Shown: positions 19,456 to 31,392, numbered from the stretch's first letter. The stretch is 64,000 nucleotides of DNA from Agapetus fuscipes (GCA_951799405.1 OX637339.1:11284001-11348000); one strand, 5' to 3'. Program-made: numbers and translations. Notes: generated from the sequence alone by a model not told the origin.

Positions 19456-19842
19456 AATAGTTCTTCGGCAAGATTTTCCCTTCAAAGATCAATGCTATAA
19501 ATAGTGCTTTGTCTAATAGGGTGTCCTATTAGATAGGTTCTCCTCTTTAAAATGTAATTTATAAGTTCTCGTCTTTCTTCTTATACGTCCTACAGCAGCC
19601 TTTCGTTGGACTTCCTTTCCACCCATGATGTCTGTGCCATGTCAAGTATGATATAATTTAGGTCGTTCAACGTTATGGCTGAGTTGAATCGTAAAATTTT
19701 ATACTTGGGGTTCTCCTCTGATCTAAATATACCGCCTGACCCTCTCGACAAACACGCGACACGAACAGTTTCCCACTTCACCGACACAAAACTACAACTT
19801 TGTATCGTTTCTACCACTCTTACTATTTCCAGCTAGTCTGTT

Positions 19843-20250
19843 CGATAGCTCAGTTGTTAGAATACTCGGTTTCCATGCCAGAAGACTAGGTTTTATCCCC
19901 ACCAAGGGTGTTAGGAATAATTTCCAGTTCGGGTGTTTAGTCCAGTTCATAACTAAGTTGATAGGATGCTTGTATTCAAAATCAAAATACTAGTGTTCAA
20001 TCTCATAGGTTCGATCTGCACTGAGGGTGTCTGGCACAGTTTTCCTTTTCGATGTTTTCTTTTAATCCTAATCATAGTTCAGGTAAGTGTAAGTAGTGTA
20101 ACTCAGCCTTAAGAAAAAATTAGATCTTGTTTCATTAATAGCAAAGAAAACTACAGAACTCCACTTCAAATCAATACTATAGTGGTTGAAGTAAGGTTGG
20201 CCCGTTTATCTTGGACAATAATTTTGTTTCACACGCCACCCTTTTGGGAA
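19843..20250 (+). repeat. Diverged SINE B with duplicated head
   Basis: A first tRNA-like head (TTCGATAGCTCAGTTGTTAG, ACCAAGGGTGTTAGG) is followed at about 19950 by a second, more decayed one (TTCGATCTGCACTGAGGG). The SINE B tail appears at 20175-20240 (GAAGTAAGGTTGGCCC, TTCACACGCCACCC). Confidence 0.55.
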
Positions 20251-20740
20251 CAACGAAGCAAGCAATGGCAGATATATTTGGAGAACTTAGATGCGTTTTA
20301 AAATGGGTTTTTCACACCATTTTCATTGGTAATACCTACCGGAAATTAAGCTTAAACCTACTTTTCTGTATAGAATAACTGTCGTTAAACCGGATTGAGA
20401 ATGAAAACCTTTTTATAACTAATTGAGTTTGTGTTTCTTCCTGACACATCTGACATCTGAGACGTAACTAATATGGCTTAAAAGCCATATTATTCAGTCA
20501 TAACAAAATATATTTGGCCCAGGCATATATAATACCCATTACCCAGTATAATATAATGTACAAAATGAACTTGTCGTAAAATGTCACATGTCCCGTGTAC
20601 AGTTTTTTCCTCTTGTAATAAAATATTCGGCAGTAAAAGCTGTTTTTTTTATGTATGCGTCTAGAGGTAACAGAAACACTCAGTGCTCGGTTTTTTTGGA
20701 CTAAGTTCTTCAAATGTGTTGTAACACACATATCGCATGT

Positions 20741-21432
20741 TCAGGCCCGTATTTATCCGTGGTACAGGGTAAACATGGGCCCCACACCCTATATTTTTTC
20801 AACTTATTATGAACCAAAACAAATCTGACTACGAACCATAAGTACGATCTATGACGTTTTAAGTGAAGTTTAATGATTTCTAGCCTCAGTGATCTGTAAA
20901 TTTCAATTTTCATGCAAATTCGCAATGTCCTTGCCTTATTGCTTGTTTGTCTTATCTCAAACAGAGGTAATTTCACATGGGCAATGTTTATATGTGTACT
21001 GGACCAATGTGTCTTATAACTTATTAATTAATGCTGGAAATTGATCTCGAAAATATTTGAAACAACTTTTACATTATCGTGTTTTACGTTTTTTTAGCTC
21101 AGAGAAAAGTTCATGGTCATCTTTGAATCAAATGGTAGATATGCCAAACAATCACTGGGGGTACAATGTTTTAATTCGCTGTATGTTATGTTCATTTAGG
21201 TCAATCTTTTGATGAACATATATTTTTTTGCTTTGTCAGGGCCGAATTGAAAAAAAAAACCCCGGCTGCGTAGGAAGGGGGCTTCTTTAGAGATTTGTTG
21301 AAATGTTTTTTACCCTCCTTGTATTTCAGAGCCCCAAACTACAACGATTGCAAGCATTTTTTTAAGTCTCTTGGGGCCTCTTGGACGCGCCTTGGGGCCC
21401 GGTGCAATCTCACACCTCGAACGGGCCTTTAT
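20741..21432. mobile_element. Possible hAT-like element with AGGCCCGT ends
   Basis: The left end CAGGCCCGTATTTATC and the right end ending CGAACGGGCCTTT are inverted over about 8 bp. Both sides carry GGGCCCC tracts internally. No convincing 8-bp target duplication was found, so the boundaries are tentative. Family H (20955-21175) lies inside. Confidence 0.3.
20955..21175 (+). repeat. Family H MITE-like copy
   Basis: AGAGGTAATTTCACATGGGC, TGTGTACTGGACCAATGTGT and TTTTTTAGCTCAGAG match copies at 22965-23200 and 41772-42012. The last shows intact TIRs. Confidence 0.65.
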
Positions 21433-21751
21433 TCAGACCTAGCGATACGAGTGAAAAACAGTAGGTAATTTAATATCTCACTATGAACGTGTCTAAAAAA
21501 AATTCTAGTTATTTTTATATGCTTTTATTATGAAAGAATGCCCGTTGAATATTTAATTTCAAAGTTGATATTATTTTAATAAAGTCACGGAAGAGAGATA
21601 TTGCTTTTAAGAAATGTTATAAGAATTTTCATAGAACAAATGGAGTTGAGTTCGTGAATTCTAGTTCACAGTATTATGATAGGAAATGCAGATGTAATGG
21701 GTTATAGTGGGACAAATGTAGCTACAACATTGTTAATGCGTAGCACATATT

Positions 21752-21900
21752 AACCACTAGACTACATACCGGTCTGTAGTCTAGTGATTAACGCTCGCGA
21801 CTCGTAATCGGAAGGTCGTAGATTCGATTCCCGGTCGAGCAAAAAAGTAACATTTCATTTTTCAAATTTCCTTTTCGCTGGGTTTATATATTATTTGCCT
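21752..21900 (+). repeat. SINE C 5' part with head-to-head mirror
   Basis: The plus-strand head starts ACCGGTCTGTAGTCTAGTGA, with box B GATTCGATTCCCGG. Directly upstream, TTAACCACTAGACTACATAC is the start of a second head in opposite orientation, making a palindrome centred near 21771. Confidence 0.7.
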
Positions 21901-22500
21901 TGTGGTTGCTAGGGAAAAGGGGAATAAATACTACGTTATTGCTTGCCAAGCAAATTGGTTTGAAGTTTGACTGTCGAGAATTTTTTTTTTAAATATAATA
22001 TGCCGAGTCCATTTCAGTCGTTAGAAATTGCAGAAGCTTCTTACAAGTCATATTAGAGCCGAATATAATATTTTCGGCGGGGGCGTGCATCCCATACAAG
22101 CACATGCGCCTAATAGGTAGGCAATATATGGTAAAAAAAACATTTAAGCTTCAGATGTAAAATTCACAATTTAAGTTCGACTGGAGCCATCCTTAACACT
22201 TCAGTCAATGTCAAATGAGTTATTTTAAAGGAATAGGAGAAAATATTTATTCTGAAATGTATTTGTTTATACCCTATGCACGCGCCTAATTTTGGGCCAG
22301 TTTTGTTGTACACAATACCCCTCTGTGCATCATAAAATCACTTATTAAATCATGCACGCTGGTTTCATAACTTGTGCACATGTAGAGATGAGATGACTGG
22401 CCGATGACTTCACGTCTGAGGTATCCCACCTCCCACTCGGCAGGCATGATGTCAATGCGCGCACATGCACGTTGTGAAGCCGTGAGCTGTAATTAAAACT
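21901..22500. other. Unrecognised spacer
   Basis: No gene or assigned repeat in this AT-rich stretch. Confidence 0.45.
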
Positions 22501-22688
22501 GAGTATCTGCTGCTTTATTGAGTTGGCACACTTGGCTAACAGAGTTCAAATACATTCCCGCTCTGGACAACCTCAATACTTTGTAGTTAGTGGGCAAATG
22601 AAAATGAAGACTCCTATACCACATATATTATGCAGTGTGATTCTTATGATGTTTTGGAAGAGGGGATGGTACAAACACATTTTTAACA

Positions 22689-22929
22689 GTACCCTTAGTA
22701 CGAGTTGCAAATCTTGAGTAATGTAAAGTTTACGGCAATTATTAAAGAGTGATTTCCCCCAAAATCTGCCGTTTTTGTTTGTTTGAACTTGATTTTCTTC
22801 ATCACTAACTCTTTTACTAAGACCATAAAGTGTAAGAAACAAAAACGGCAGATTTTGGGAGAAATCACTCTTTAATATTTTCCATAAACTTTACTTTTCT
22901 CAAGTTTTGCAACTCGCACTAAGGGTACA
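22689..22929. mobile_element. Foldback MITE (family I), near-perfect hairpin
   Basis: The two arms are about 100 bp each: GTACCCTTAGTACGAGTTGC at the left mirrors GCAACTCGCACTAAGGGTAC at the right, and TTAAAGAGTGATTTCCCCCA mirrors GGGAGAAATCACTCTTTAAT. The loop contains TTGAACTTGATTTTCTTC. A second copy lies at 52364-52597. No coding capacity. Confidence 0.85.
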
Positions 22930-22964
22930 GATCGTCCCCTTATCTCTTCTTTTTCGTATGCCCA

Positions 22965-23200
22965 TCAGAGGTAATTTCACGTGAGCAATGTTTGTATGTG
23001 TAGGTACTGGACCAATGTGTCTTATGAACGCTAGGAATTTATTATGGAAATACTAAATGCAATTCTCACGTTATCGTTTTATACTTTTTTTAAACTCAGA
23101 TTGTGTAGAATGTGATTCCTGAAGACAAATTCATTGAAAGGTCATATTTGAATGAAATGGTAGATAGCCCAAACACGCACTGGAAGGACAAGATTGAAGT
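22965..23200 (+). repeat. Family H copy, interrupted by SINE B
   Basis: CAGAGGTAATTTCACGTGAG through GACAAGATTGAAGT; the right end is broken by the SINE B copy beginning at 23201. Confidence 0.65.
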
Positions 23201-23471
23201 CCGGTCAATAGCTCAGCTGGTAGAGTGCTTGCATTCCATGCTGAGAGACGGGGTTCGTTCCCCACCAAGGGTGTCTGAAATGATTTCCCGTTTTGGTGTT
23301 TATTTCAAACATCGACAACCTTCACAAGGAATGAGAACCAGTCTGCTCGAGAACTGGGAAGCTCCCACTTAAAAGCTGGCCTCCTTACCTGTTAAAATAA
23401 GTAGGATACACACGCCACATGCGACCCTTTCGGGATCGTAGATACACTATATGAGCAGCTTAGTTGCGTTA
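23201..23471 (+). repeat. SINE B copy, nearly full length
   Basis: Box A TAGCTCAGCTGGTAGAG and box B GGGTTCGTTCCCC form the head. The body has GTGTCTGAAATGATTTCCCG and CACAAGGAATGAGAACCAG, and the end is GCAGCTTAGTTGCGTT. Confidence 0.85.
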
Positions 23472-23479
23472 CTGTATAG

Positions 23480-24270
23480 AATATTCGAATGGCATGAATG
23501 GCTGCGCCAAACGGCTCTGATGCTCCACCTATTTATTTTATATTGATCTATAATCAAAGTCACAAAGACGCATCTTAGATTCTTATAAAATGTATGACCA
23601 CAAACAGACACGTGCCAGTGTCTTAAATTATTACATTGTTGGCTTAATTTAAGTTGTTTTTTTCCTAGGTACCTATTCCTTTATCTTGTTTTCCATAATG
23701 TTCCTTAACCTGTCTAAATTTGCAAACAGTAAATTCACTAATTGTGAAAACAAACTTTTATTGATTGCGCCGCACACTACCTTGTAGTAGACATACTCGT
23801 ATCTTCATCAGGCTTCCGATTTCCTAAAACTTTTTCAATTGCCCTCAATTTGCCGCCATAAAGCGTGTGTTCGGCCTCCATGGGTATTATGCCATAAAGA
23901 TCTGGCGCCGGATAACACAGCAGCAGAATGGGAAAGCGCTCCACAATGTCATTACGGGGAAATTGGAAATATTTTTAGTGTCGCATAATTGCAAAGAGCT
24001 ATTTCTGTAATTTCTTTGACTTTGTACCTAGTGGTGGTTTCTACATATTCTCTTATCTCAGTTTTTTTCAGTACACTCCGAGATGTAGACATCTTCCATC
24101 TTCTCCATGTAATTCAATTTTTAACAGGTTTCCCTAGTAACATCGCAGTGCGCACCCTTACAGCCTGCAACATGCTAGATACTCTATTCTAAGATTTTTA
24201 AATTTCATTCAATTACATTTGAAAATGTCTCTGTTAGACTTATTTGAGTTTTGATGATGATGAGTTGGTG
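23480..24270. other. Mostly unrecognised; weak Penelope-like motif
   Basis: Near 23785-23815 the minus strand reads CCTGATGAAGATACGAGTAT, resembling the first half of the hammerhead-like motifs, but no GAAA follows. Otherwise nothing recognised. Confidence 0.3.
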
Positions 24271-24280
24271 ATTTCTGTAT

Positions 24281-24316
24281 AGCGCCGTTTCGTGATGTAG
24301 TCACTCCAAGGGCGCT
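24281..24316. repeat. AGCGCC/GGCGCT hairpin repeat
   Basis: AGCGCCGTTTCGTGATG... followed by CCAAGGGCGCT forms a stem with an inner GTGA/TCAC pair. The same design recurs at 56000, 63394 and 63959. Confidence 0.5.
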
Positions 24317-24599
24317 TGTGCAAATGATGCCGGAAATTTGCTTGTCTTCAGTGTATTTCGGAACTATCCTTGCTCCTCTAGCTATCTCACATGATGAGGC
24401 AGGCGGTTCTAAGCCAGAGGACCAGCAACTGAAAATGCAGGCTTTCCAAATCTGTGTTGAATCTTCTTATCGGCTCTTCAATACGCGACTTGGCTCGTTT
24501 ATATTCCGAGTCACAGGGTGTTGCGCCTTGACAGCAATACGGCTTTTTGATACATGAAATAAGTCATGTCCTCACCTACGGCTGACGTCATCAGGCTCA

Positions 24600-25020
24600 T
24601 AAAATGTGTAGTTCTCCAATAGGGTAGGAATTTATATTAAGCCGTTGATAACTTTATGCAAGAGCACAATCAGGGATCTTCCGCCTTCTTCTGAAGCCAG
24701 TCTGCTGAAGTAACTCCTCATGAGACGTGGATTGTGGATAATTTCTACGCAGTTTTATCAAAAGTTACCTCAGGAACTTTTGCTGCTGTGTTCTGCCATC
24801 TCTGGCCAACATTTCCCTTGATGTCGTCCAGCCACCAAATTCAGTTGGGGTTTCCCTTCATAGGATTGAAGACCTATGAATAGAAAGACCCACCTCTTCG
24901 CTGCGTCAACGCTGATAACACCCTTTCAGTGACGGAAATCACAAATCGGCGCTCTACTTGTTATCATGATCATCATTTATCCCTGATGCTGACTCCCAGC
25001 ATCCTCCTTTCAATGGCTCA
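24600..25020. other. Moderately GC-rich stretch, unidentified
   Basis: TTCTGCCATCTCTGGCC, CCCTTGATGTCGTCCAGCC and CTTCGCTGCGTCAACG look like old transposon coding debris, but no frame shows a recognisable motif. Confidence 0.25.
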
Positions 25021-25064
25021 TTGGCACGTCCTCAGTCTGTTGAAGAGCAAATTCCCAACAGCTA

Positions 25065-25273
25065 GGGCCTGTTGCATCAACTTCCAATCAATATTTGATT
25101 GACACATAAAATTTGATTGCTTAATTCTAGTAAGGACCTCGGTTAAATATCTCTCGGAAGTGGGTAATGATGCAATTTGAACAGGAAAGATGATGTACTT
25201 CAGCTGGTTTACGTACATGCAACCAAATTTTTTATTTGTTGGGAATCATATTTTTTCCTGACTGGAGTTTGGT
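25065..25273. mobile_element. Family J MITE, right end missing
   Basis: Begins GGGCCTGTTGCATCAACTTC and matches the complete copy at 30015-30261 through TGACTGGAGTTTGGT. The final CAACAGGCCC is absent. Confidence 0.65.
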
Positions 25274-25580
25274 CGCCTTTCCGTTAAGTAGGTAGGTTTA
25301 TTATATTATCTCGGCCCAATAACGTAGAGAACAACTTGTTTCATAGTACAACTTATTGATTGTAGAAACCTTACGTGCTAGCATCGAGTAAATCAACATG
25401 TGAGTAACCATGTTAAATATTATCCCAGTTATAAATCTCCATATATAATGTTACACCCAAAATAACATAAATAATACATGTTAGGAAGTAGGTTTGCGTG
25501 TAAGAGGAAGACCTAGGAAAGAATGGGTCGATCAGATTGATGACATTGCAAAAAAATAATTTTTAGAGCACCTATTCATG

Positions 25581-25850
25581 ACTTCCCTGACTAATGTGTT
25601 GGTATGAAGTTGAAACCCCATGCTGTAAAAACATCTTAAATTCAATGCCACACCTGTTTCAGGTAAAGGCGGAAAAAGTTTCAAAGTTTATATTTATGTG
25701 AGGTTTGCTTTATTTTGTATATACACATGCAGCAAGTGTAAGCGCGAACTTGCATGTGACTGCTTGTGGGCATGCATCAAATATGAGCCTTATATGTTAA
25801 TATATCTTTGCAATTTAGATTATAAATAGATTTAAATTAGATAGAACTTT
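25581..25850 (+). repeat. Family A copy, first of a tail-to-tail pair
   Basis: From the diverged head GACTAATGTGTTGGTATGAA to TTTGCAATTTAGATTATAAA. Its tail meets the tail of the inverted copy at 25858. Confidence 0.75.
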
Positions 25851-25857
25851 TATGGTA

Positions 25858-26066
25858 GATCTATAATCTATAATCTAAGTTGCAAGGATATATTCATTTA
25901 AAGCTCTCAGATGTATGCCCACAAACCAACAAGTGTAGTTCGCGCTTACAAATGCTGAATGTGTACTTACAAATAAAATCCAAACCTCAAATGAACATAA
26001 GCCCCACAACTTTTGCCGACCTTCCCTGAAACAGGGGTGTCATTGGCAAAGTGAACCATTTTTTAG
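25858..26066 (-). repeat. Family A copy, second of a tail-to-tail pair
   Basis: On the plus strand it runs CTATAATCTATAATCTAAGT to AAGTGAACCATTTTTTAG. The 5' end of the family is truncated. Confidence 0.75.
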
Positions 26067-26099
26067 ATGCTAGATGCTTTTTATAAAAGGGCAAGTTTG

Positions 26100-27360
26100 A
26101 CACTGAAGTTATATTTTTACAATTTTAAAAAGTGGATGCAGTAAGAAGTAGCACAGTATGTGCAGCTTCGTTGCGTTTTAAGTTATGAGCATTTTTTATT
26201 GCGAGTTGTACAGCAACAGCATTTTTTCATTATGTCTTTAGATAAGGCAGTTATTTTAATAGCGTGTGGGTATCGCCGTCGAAATTTGTACCTTTTGTCT
26301 TGTGCGTGTGTCCCCTAATGATTTTCAGCTTTTTCATAAAAACTGGTAATCTCTACTGAATTCTAAAATTATCAGAGTAAAGTAAATAAAAAGCGTATCG
26401 AAATACAAAAAAAAACTGCAAAAAGCATTAAGTGGCGATGTAATTAAAAAATAAAACAAAAACGCCTTTTTTCCATTCCCATACAAATTTTACATGTCCG
26501 CAACCCGTTTTTGACCCTTTGATGGCATGATACGATCAAAATAGTCAAACGTTTTTAAAGTTGAGTATTTTTGCATATACCTTAGTAACGTATCTTTCAT
26601 TTTCTGTACTAGCCACAATAATATTTACTTATTTAAACACGAAATATTGATTGCTAAGGGTTGTCTCCATTTTTGGCTCCGAAATTTTTCTTTTAGTATG
26701 TTACCAATTCCATTGGAACTGACAAAAATCTTGCAATTTTAAGTATTTGTTCACGTATGGTAGCTCTTTGATGTAGTGTGGACAACACAAAAAAACTCAT
26801 TCGATACCTTCATTTTCTTTTGAGAACGTTTACATCAGACTCGGGAATTTGTCGTGTGTGTTTTGAGTGGAAGTTAGCTTGGCATTATTAAGGTATGTAT
26901 TCGAATATGTTGTCAGTTGTATATTTTTTACTTAGATCCATTAATTCTTCTAATGATTGTATGTTTTTATCATTGCTGACAGTATTATTTTTCAAATGGC
27001 ACAAGTTTAAGGTAATGTCGGGCGGTTTTTTATTTACAATCTTTACCGTATGTTACCAGTATTAAGGTGTATTCACGTAGGTTTAAAAAAATACACCTAC
27101 TTACCGTTAATTTATGGTTGACTAAAAAATAACATTTACGTACCTAATTGAAACATAAAACTATCTAATCAACCTTACTACATGCTATTAATATTTTAAA
27201 TGCACCGTTTGATGTTTGTTATTCAAAATAGCAAAAAGGTTTATTCCATGATCTATGGGCTAAACGATTAAATGAAATTTGGACCACAGAGGTACCTTAT
27301 TTTTATATCGGTGCTGGATACTGTGAAAAATGTACGCAAAAAAAAACATTGCCTATCTAT
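26100..27360. other. Unrecognised AT-rich DNA
   Basis: No coding frame, RNA gene or repeat family recognised in about 1.2 kb. Confidence 0.5.
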
Positions 27361-27364
27361 CTAA

Positions 27365-27597
27365 ATCTATGATAATCTATAATTAATCTAAGTTACAAAA
27401 ATATATTGCATTTAAGACTTTAAGTTTGTACTTAAACATGCTGCATGTGAACCTACAATATAAAACCCAATCTCAAATGAACATAAACCCTGCAACTCTT
27501 GCCGACCTTACCTGACACAATGGTAACATTGGTAAAGTGAACCATTTTTTACAGTATGAGTGGTCAGCTTCATACTAACCTATAAGTCAAGGAAACT
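27365..27597 (-). repeat. Family A copy
   Basis: The tail side AATCTATAATTAATCTAAGT and the head side ACCTATAAGTCAAGGAAAC are both present; near full length. Confidence 0.8.
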
Positions 27598-27599
27598 TA

Positions 27600-28400
27600 T
27601 TGAAATACAATAAACGAACGATTTTAGGTAGTTATTAAATGTGCGTATTCATATTTTTATTAAACATTCATAGACAAACAACACTCATATTTATAGACAT
27701 TCAAAATGGTGCTCTTATATTTTTTACTGAACAGTGTTTACAAATTGCTATAAAATCTTGTATTCGTCGTCGAAAAAAGAAATGAGATATCGAAATGTAA
27801 AAAACCTAATTTTTCGAACCTGTCCGTCATTTTGAATAGACCTTAATTTAACTCACGATGTTTTCGTTTTCTTGAATCTTGCCGGTCGACAGTTATGGTA
27901 CAAATTTAAACGGCGTTACCCGTGTGTCAGAATGTCGATTATATCAATAATAAACGTGGTCGTTCAGAAAGAAGTGAACAAGTGCATTTGTTACTAAATA
28001 TCATAATGGAGTCGGAACAGAGTTTCAAATTTCAAATATTCCTCAACGGGTTGACTTCACAGGTCTAGCTGGAAATAGTAAAAACAATATTTTTGGTTAA
28101 AAATATCCTAAAACCCGGCCGGGTAACTTCTTTATAAATGAGATCTCAGAAGGGAGGATCTGATTTTCGGTGACAAATTTTACAGTATATTTTTTAGACA
28201 AAGGTTTTTTATACTTTAACGTTTACGACCATTAAAAGCCTTCTTTATTATCAAATAATGTGTATGTTATATGACAAGTGAAACTCAATTGTATTGCATT
28301 AAAAATAACTCCATAAAACGATTTTCAAATGTATTTTTTTCTACTCCCATTTGGTAATTTACTAATTACAAAACGGCTAACGCAATCACAATGACATACA
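27600..28400. other. Unrecognised spacer
   Basis: Nothing beyond AT-rich DNA. CTAGCTGGAAATAGTAAAA near 28070 also appears inverted near 19830, suggesting an unnamed dispersed repeat. Confidence 0.4.
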
Positions 28401-28407
28401 TTTCTAC

Positions 28408-28440
28408 ACCCGTTGCGTAATGTAACATTACGCAACGGGT
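28408..28440. repeat. Perfect 16-bp palindrome with 1-base spacer
   Basis: ACCCGTTGCGTAATGT and its exact reverse complement are separated by a single A. Confidence 0.9.
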
Positions 28441-28524
28441 AACCGTGTTGAAATGAAAATGTGCGCATGCGCATTGTCAGAATTGGAAACATTTTTTAAT
28501 TTCAAATGTCAACCTTGTATGGGG

Positions 28525-28640
28525 GTATGAAGCCCAATAAATTCAAGATGGCCGCAAGCGGTCAGCTGATTAGGCTTCATACAATATTACTGATATTCGG
28601 TTGGTAGGAATTACCGTGGTGATGAGACTTCCAGCCCTGT
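28525..28640 (+). repeat. Dispersed repeat K
   Basis: CAAGATGGCCGCAAGCGGTC, CAGCTGATTAGGCTTCATAC and GGTGATGAGACTTCCAGCCC match 34120-34238 at most positions. Confidence 0.65.
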
Positions 28641-28827
28641 TCAGATGAAAATAAATATATTTTATGTGTAGAGTCAAATAAAAATTGTAAATAGTGCTAA
28701 AATTTATCGAATTTATTTATCGGAATGCTCCAAATAAAGCTTTTCTTTTTTCAAAGGAAAATAAAAGGCTTGAAAGGAAAACAATACAAAAATTTTCACC
28801 GCAAAAAATAAACAAACTCAAAAAGTT

Positions 28828-29045
28828 ACTTGGTTAATAGGTGGGTATGAGGTTGATCACCTATGCTGTAAAAACTTGGTTCACGTGCCAATACAACTGC
28901 AGGGCATATGTTTATTTGAGTTTTGGGTTTGAATGTTCAAGCTTATATGCAGGATGTAAAAGCGCGACCTTATATGTGTCGGCTTGTGGGCATGAATTCA
29001 ATATGAAACCTAAATATAATTTATCTTTACAACTTAGGTTAGATT
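28828..29045 (+). repeat. Family A copy, diverged
   Basis: AGGTGGGTATGAGGTTGATC and ATCTTTACAACTTAGGTT mark its two ends. The open frame across it is incidental. Confidence 0.7.
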
Positions 29046-29177
29046 CGATAATCGAAGGGAATGATAAATCACACGTTTTGACAAAGGTAAGGTTTTAATT
29101 ACTTCAAATGGACGAGTACATTATAATGGCTATTATTCACTATTTTGTTAATTCTTTCATGGTCGTAGAAAAAGTAT

Positions 29178-29303
29178 TGTATGCCACTGCACGTAATTAG
29201 CCTTTGTAACACTCGTGCTTTCTATTGTGCCATTCGGCTTCGCCTCATGGCACAAACTAGCACTCGTGTTACAAATACTATCATTACTAGGCAGTGGCAT
29301 AAA
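29178..29303. mobile_element. Foldback MITE, about 125 bp
   Basis: The ends TATGCCACTGC and GCAGTGGCATA are perfect inverses, with inner arms TTTGTAACACTCGTGCTTTC / CTAGCACTCGTGTTACAAAT. The loop is rich in GGCTTCGCC. No coding capacity. Confidence 0.75.
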
Positions 29304-30014
29304 TAACTATTCTGGGGTCATTCACTAATTTTGTTATTGTACTAATACGAGTAAACTGGAGGTATGGAATAAAACGAATGGTCAGAAACGAGTGTTAAAG
29401 TTTTTGCACTGCATACACGTGAATAAAAATGGTTAAATGATGAATATTTTACATTATGTTAGTTGGTCATCTTTTTCTGTACGACGACGTTGTATGAAAA
29501 ACAGTCATCGCTATAAATAAATAAAAATTGTTTATAAAACTGCAAAGACAACATTTATGTTATCTACCCACGTAAATAAGTTATACAATTAACAATTTGT
29601 TTATGGAAAATAATCTTGCAAACGCGAGTGATAGACAGTGGTGGCAGCGGTTACTGAAGCTGCTGAAACTTGTAAATAGTCTAAAGCCCATTTCAGACAC
29701 AACGCATACTGCCCAGAAGCGCTATTCTTCTAAATTTCTTACGACCGTAAGGCGACCAGATAGCGATTCGTGTCCAAAATTAAGGTGTACTACAACAACT
29801 TCTCTCAGGGTCAGTCTCCCCTCCACTGACCCACGCCCTGTATATCCATTCCACTCGGGGATGTGTCACAGGACTCGCATGCTAAAGTTATGTGAGATAC
29901 GAGTGGCAGAAGGCCCTCCCGTGATAAGGTGTACCTACTGTGAATTTTTTTTATCTAAGGAGATCTTTCGCAAGCGCTAGCAAGCTCAGTCTTGGATTGA
30001 TATCCAAAGAGTAA

Positions 30015-30261
30015 GGGTCTGTTGCACCAACCTCCAATCAATATTTGATATGGATACATAAGTACATATATGATACATCAAATTTGATTGTTTAATTATT
30101 CTGGTTAAGACTTCAGAAACGGGTAATAATATGATCTAATTTGAACAGGAAAGATGATGCCCATCAGCTGGTTTACGTATATGCAACCAAATTTTTATTT
30201 GATGGAAGAAATCACAGTTAATTTTGATTTTTGTCTGACTGGAGTTTGGTGCAACAGGCCC
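30015..30261. mobile_element. Family J MITE with TAA target duplication
   Basis: The left end is GGGTCTGTTGCACCAACCTC and the right end, reverse-complemented, GGGCCTGTTGCACCAAACTC. TAA lies on both sides (30012-30014, 30262-30264). TIRs of this form with a 3-bp TWA duplication fit PIF/Harbinger-type MITEs. Confidence 0.85.
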
Positions 30262-30329
30262 TAAAAAATTTAGAAGAATAACGCTTCAGCTTGTCTATGA
30301 GACTACAGTGTGATTGCTTTCATACATCT

Positions 30330-30560
30330 CCATACGCTACAAGGCTTCCGACCCGGCACCGGATAGAAATGAAAAATATAGACACCGAGCAGTGGCAGAT
30401 TGTGTCTAGTGTGAAATGGTAATTTGTAAAATGCGATGGGGTCGCACATATTGAGAGCTTTCTTAAATGCAAGTGTAATAAGAGGAAGAAGAGTGTGTGG
30501 AGAAAGGCGAGAAGATCCAGCTGTTACGATAATAGAAACAGGAGAAGTGATGGCGGAATG
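30330..30560 (+). repeat. Family D debris and possible LINE fragment
   Basis: CTTCCGACCCGGCACCGGAT and GTCTAGTGTGAAATGG are family D. The following AGAGGAAGAAGAGTGTGTGG and GCGAGAAGATCCAGC resemble the basic C-terminal region of a LINE, without a diagnostic motif. Confidence 0.35.
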
Positions 30561-30667
30561 TGGGAAATATAAACACCATCAGTGCGGGCAACAACAGAGT
30601 TCTATACAATATAGTCTAACCAAGCGCTCTGCTCTGGATGCGACCGTCTTGCTTTTACACACTAGAC

Positions 30668-30994
30668 CAGTGATTCCCAAACTATGATACGCGTACCACT
30701 GGTGGTACGCGACGCTTCTTAAGGTGGTACGCAAGCAGCTATGGCCATATGACTTTTTATGGCCATGGCTGTATATTTCCTCTTGTCTCGAACATGCAGC
30801 ACGATTTTTCGCAATGAGAGTATCGTATTTTTTTCTATGATGAATAAATATACATAATGTTGTGATCAACGGTTGTTGCAGTCTTTGTTATTTTACCATT
30901 GTGAACGATTTTTTTAACTGTTACATTTCAGTGGTACGCCACTGATTTACAATTTCGTGAGTGGTACGCGAAATTGAAAGTTTGGGAACCACTG
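30668..30994. mobile_element. hAT-type MITE (family hM1), 8-bp target duplication
   Basis: Starts CAGTGATTCCCAAACTATG and ends CAAAGTTTGGGAACCACTG when read outward from within (right end AGTTTGGGAACCACTG). CACTAGAC flanks both sides exactly. TGGTACGC is repeated several times internally. Same family as 53318-53745. Confidence 0.92.
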
Positions 30995-31392
30995 CACTAG
31001 ACGCATTCTGCCACCATTCTGCCAGGTTTGCCAATGTTTTATTCCAGGCGGGTCGAAAGTCAGTAGTGTATGGAGTTCTTTTTTTTAAACTAAATTTGTA
31101 AAGAGGAATTCACCACCTATTTTTCCTGGCCAGTTGTCTTCATGCGAAAGCAAAAGCTTGTGTGCATGCAATGGCATCTGTTGAACCGGGGTTGAAGTTA
31201 TGGTCGAATGGGCCAGGCGCGATTCAAACCAACGTAATTCTGTTCCAAATACGCTAGTCGAACAAGCGACTTGACGCCACGGCCATTACCTACACCAATA
31301 AAGATGGATGAAAGCTATCACAATCCCGAGTGTAGGTACCCACACTTTCGTCACAGTTTCATCAAGATCATCTTCATCATTTCCTTTTCACG

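Noticed and set aside
20741..21432. Confident hAT element
   Set aside because: Ends match over only about 8 bases and no 8-bp duplication was found; kept as a low-confidence feature only.
29597..29980. 127-codon plus-strand frame
   Set aside because: No motif, no splice or promoter context, and AT-rich flanks; chance frame.
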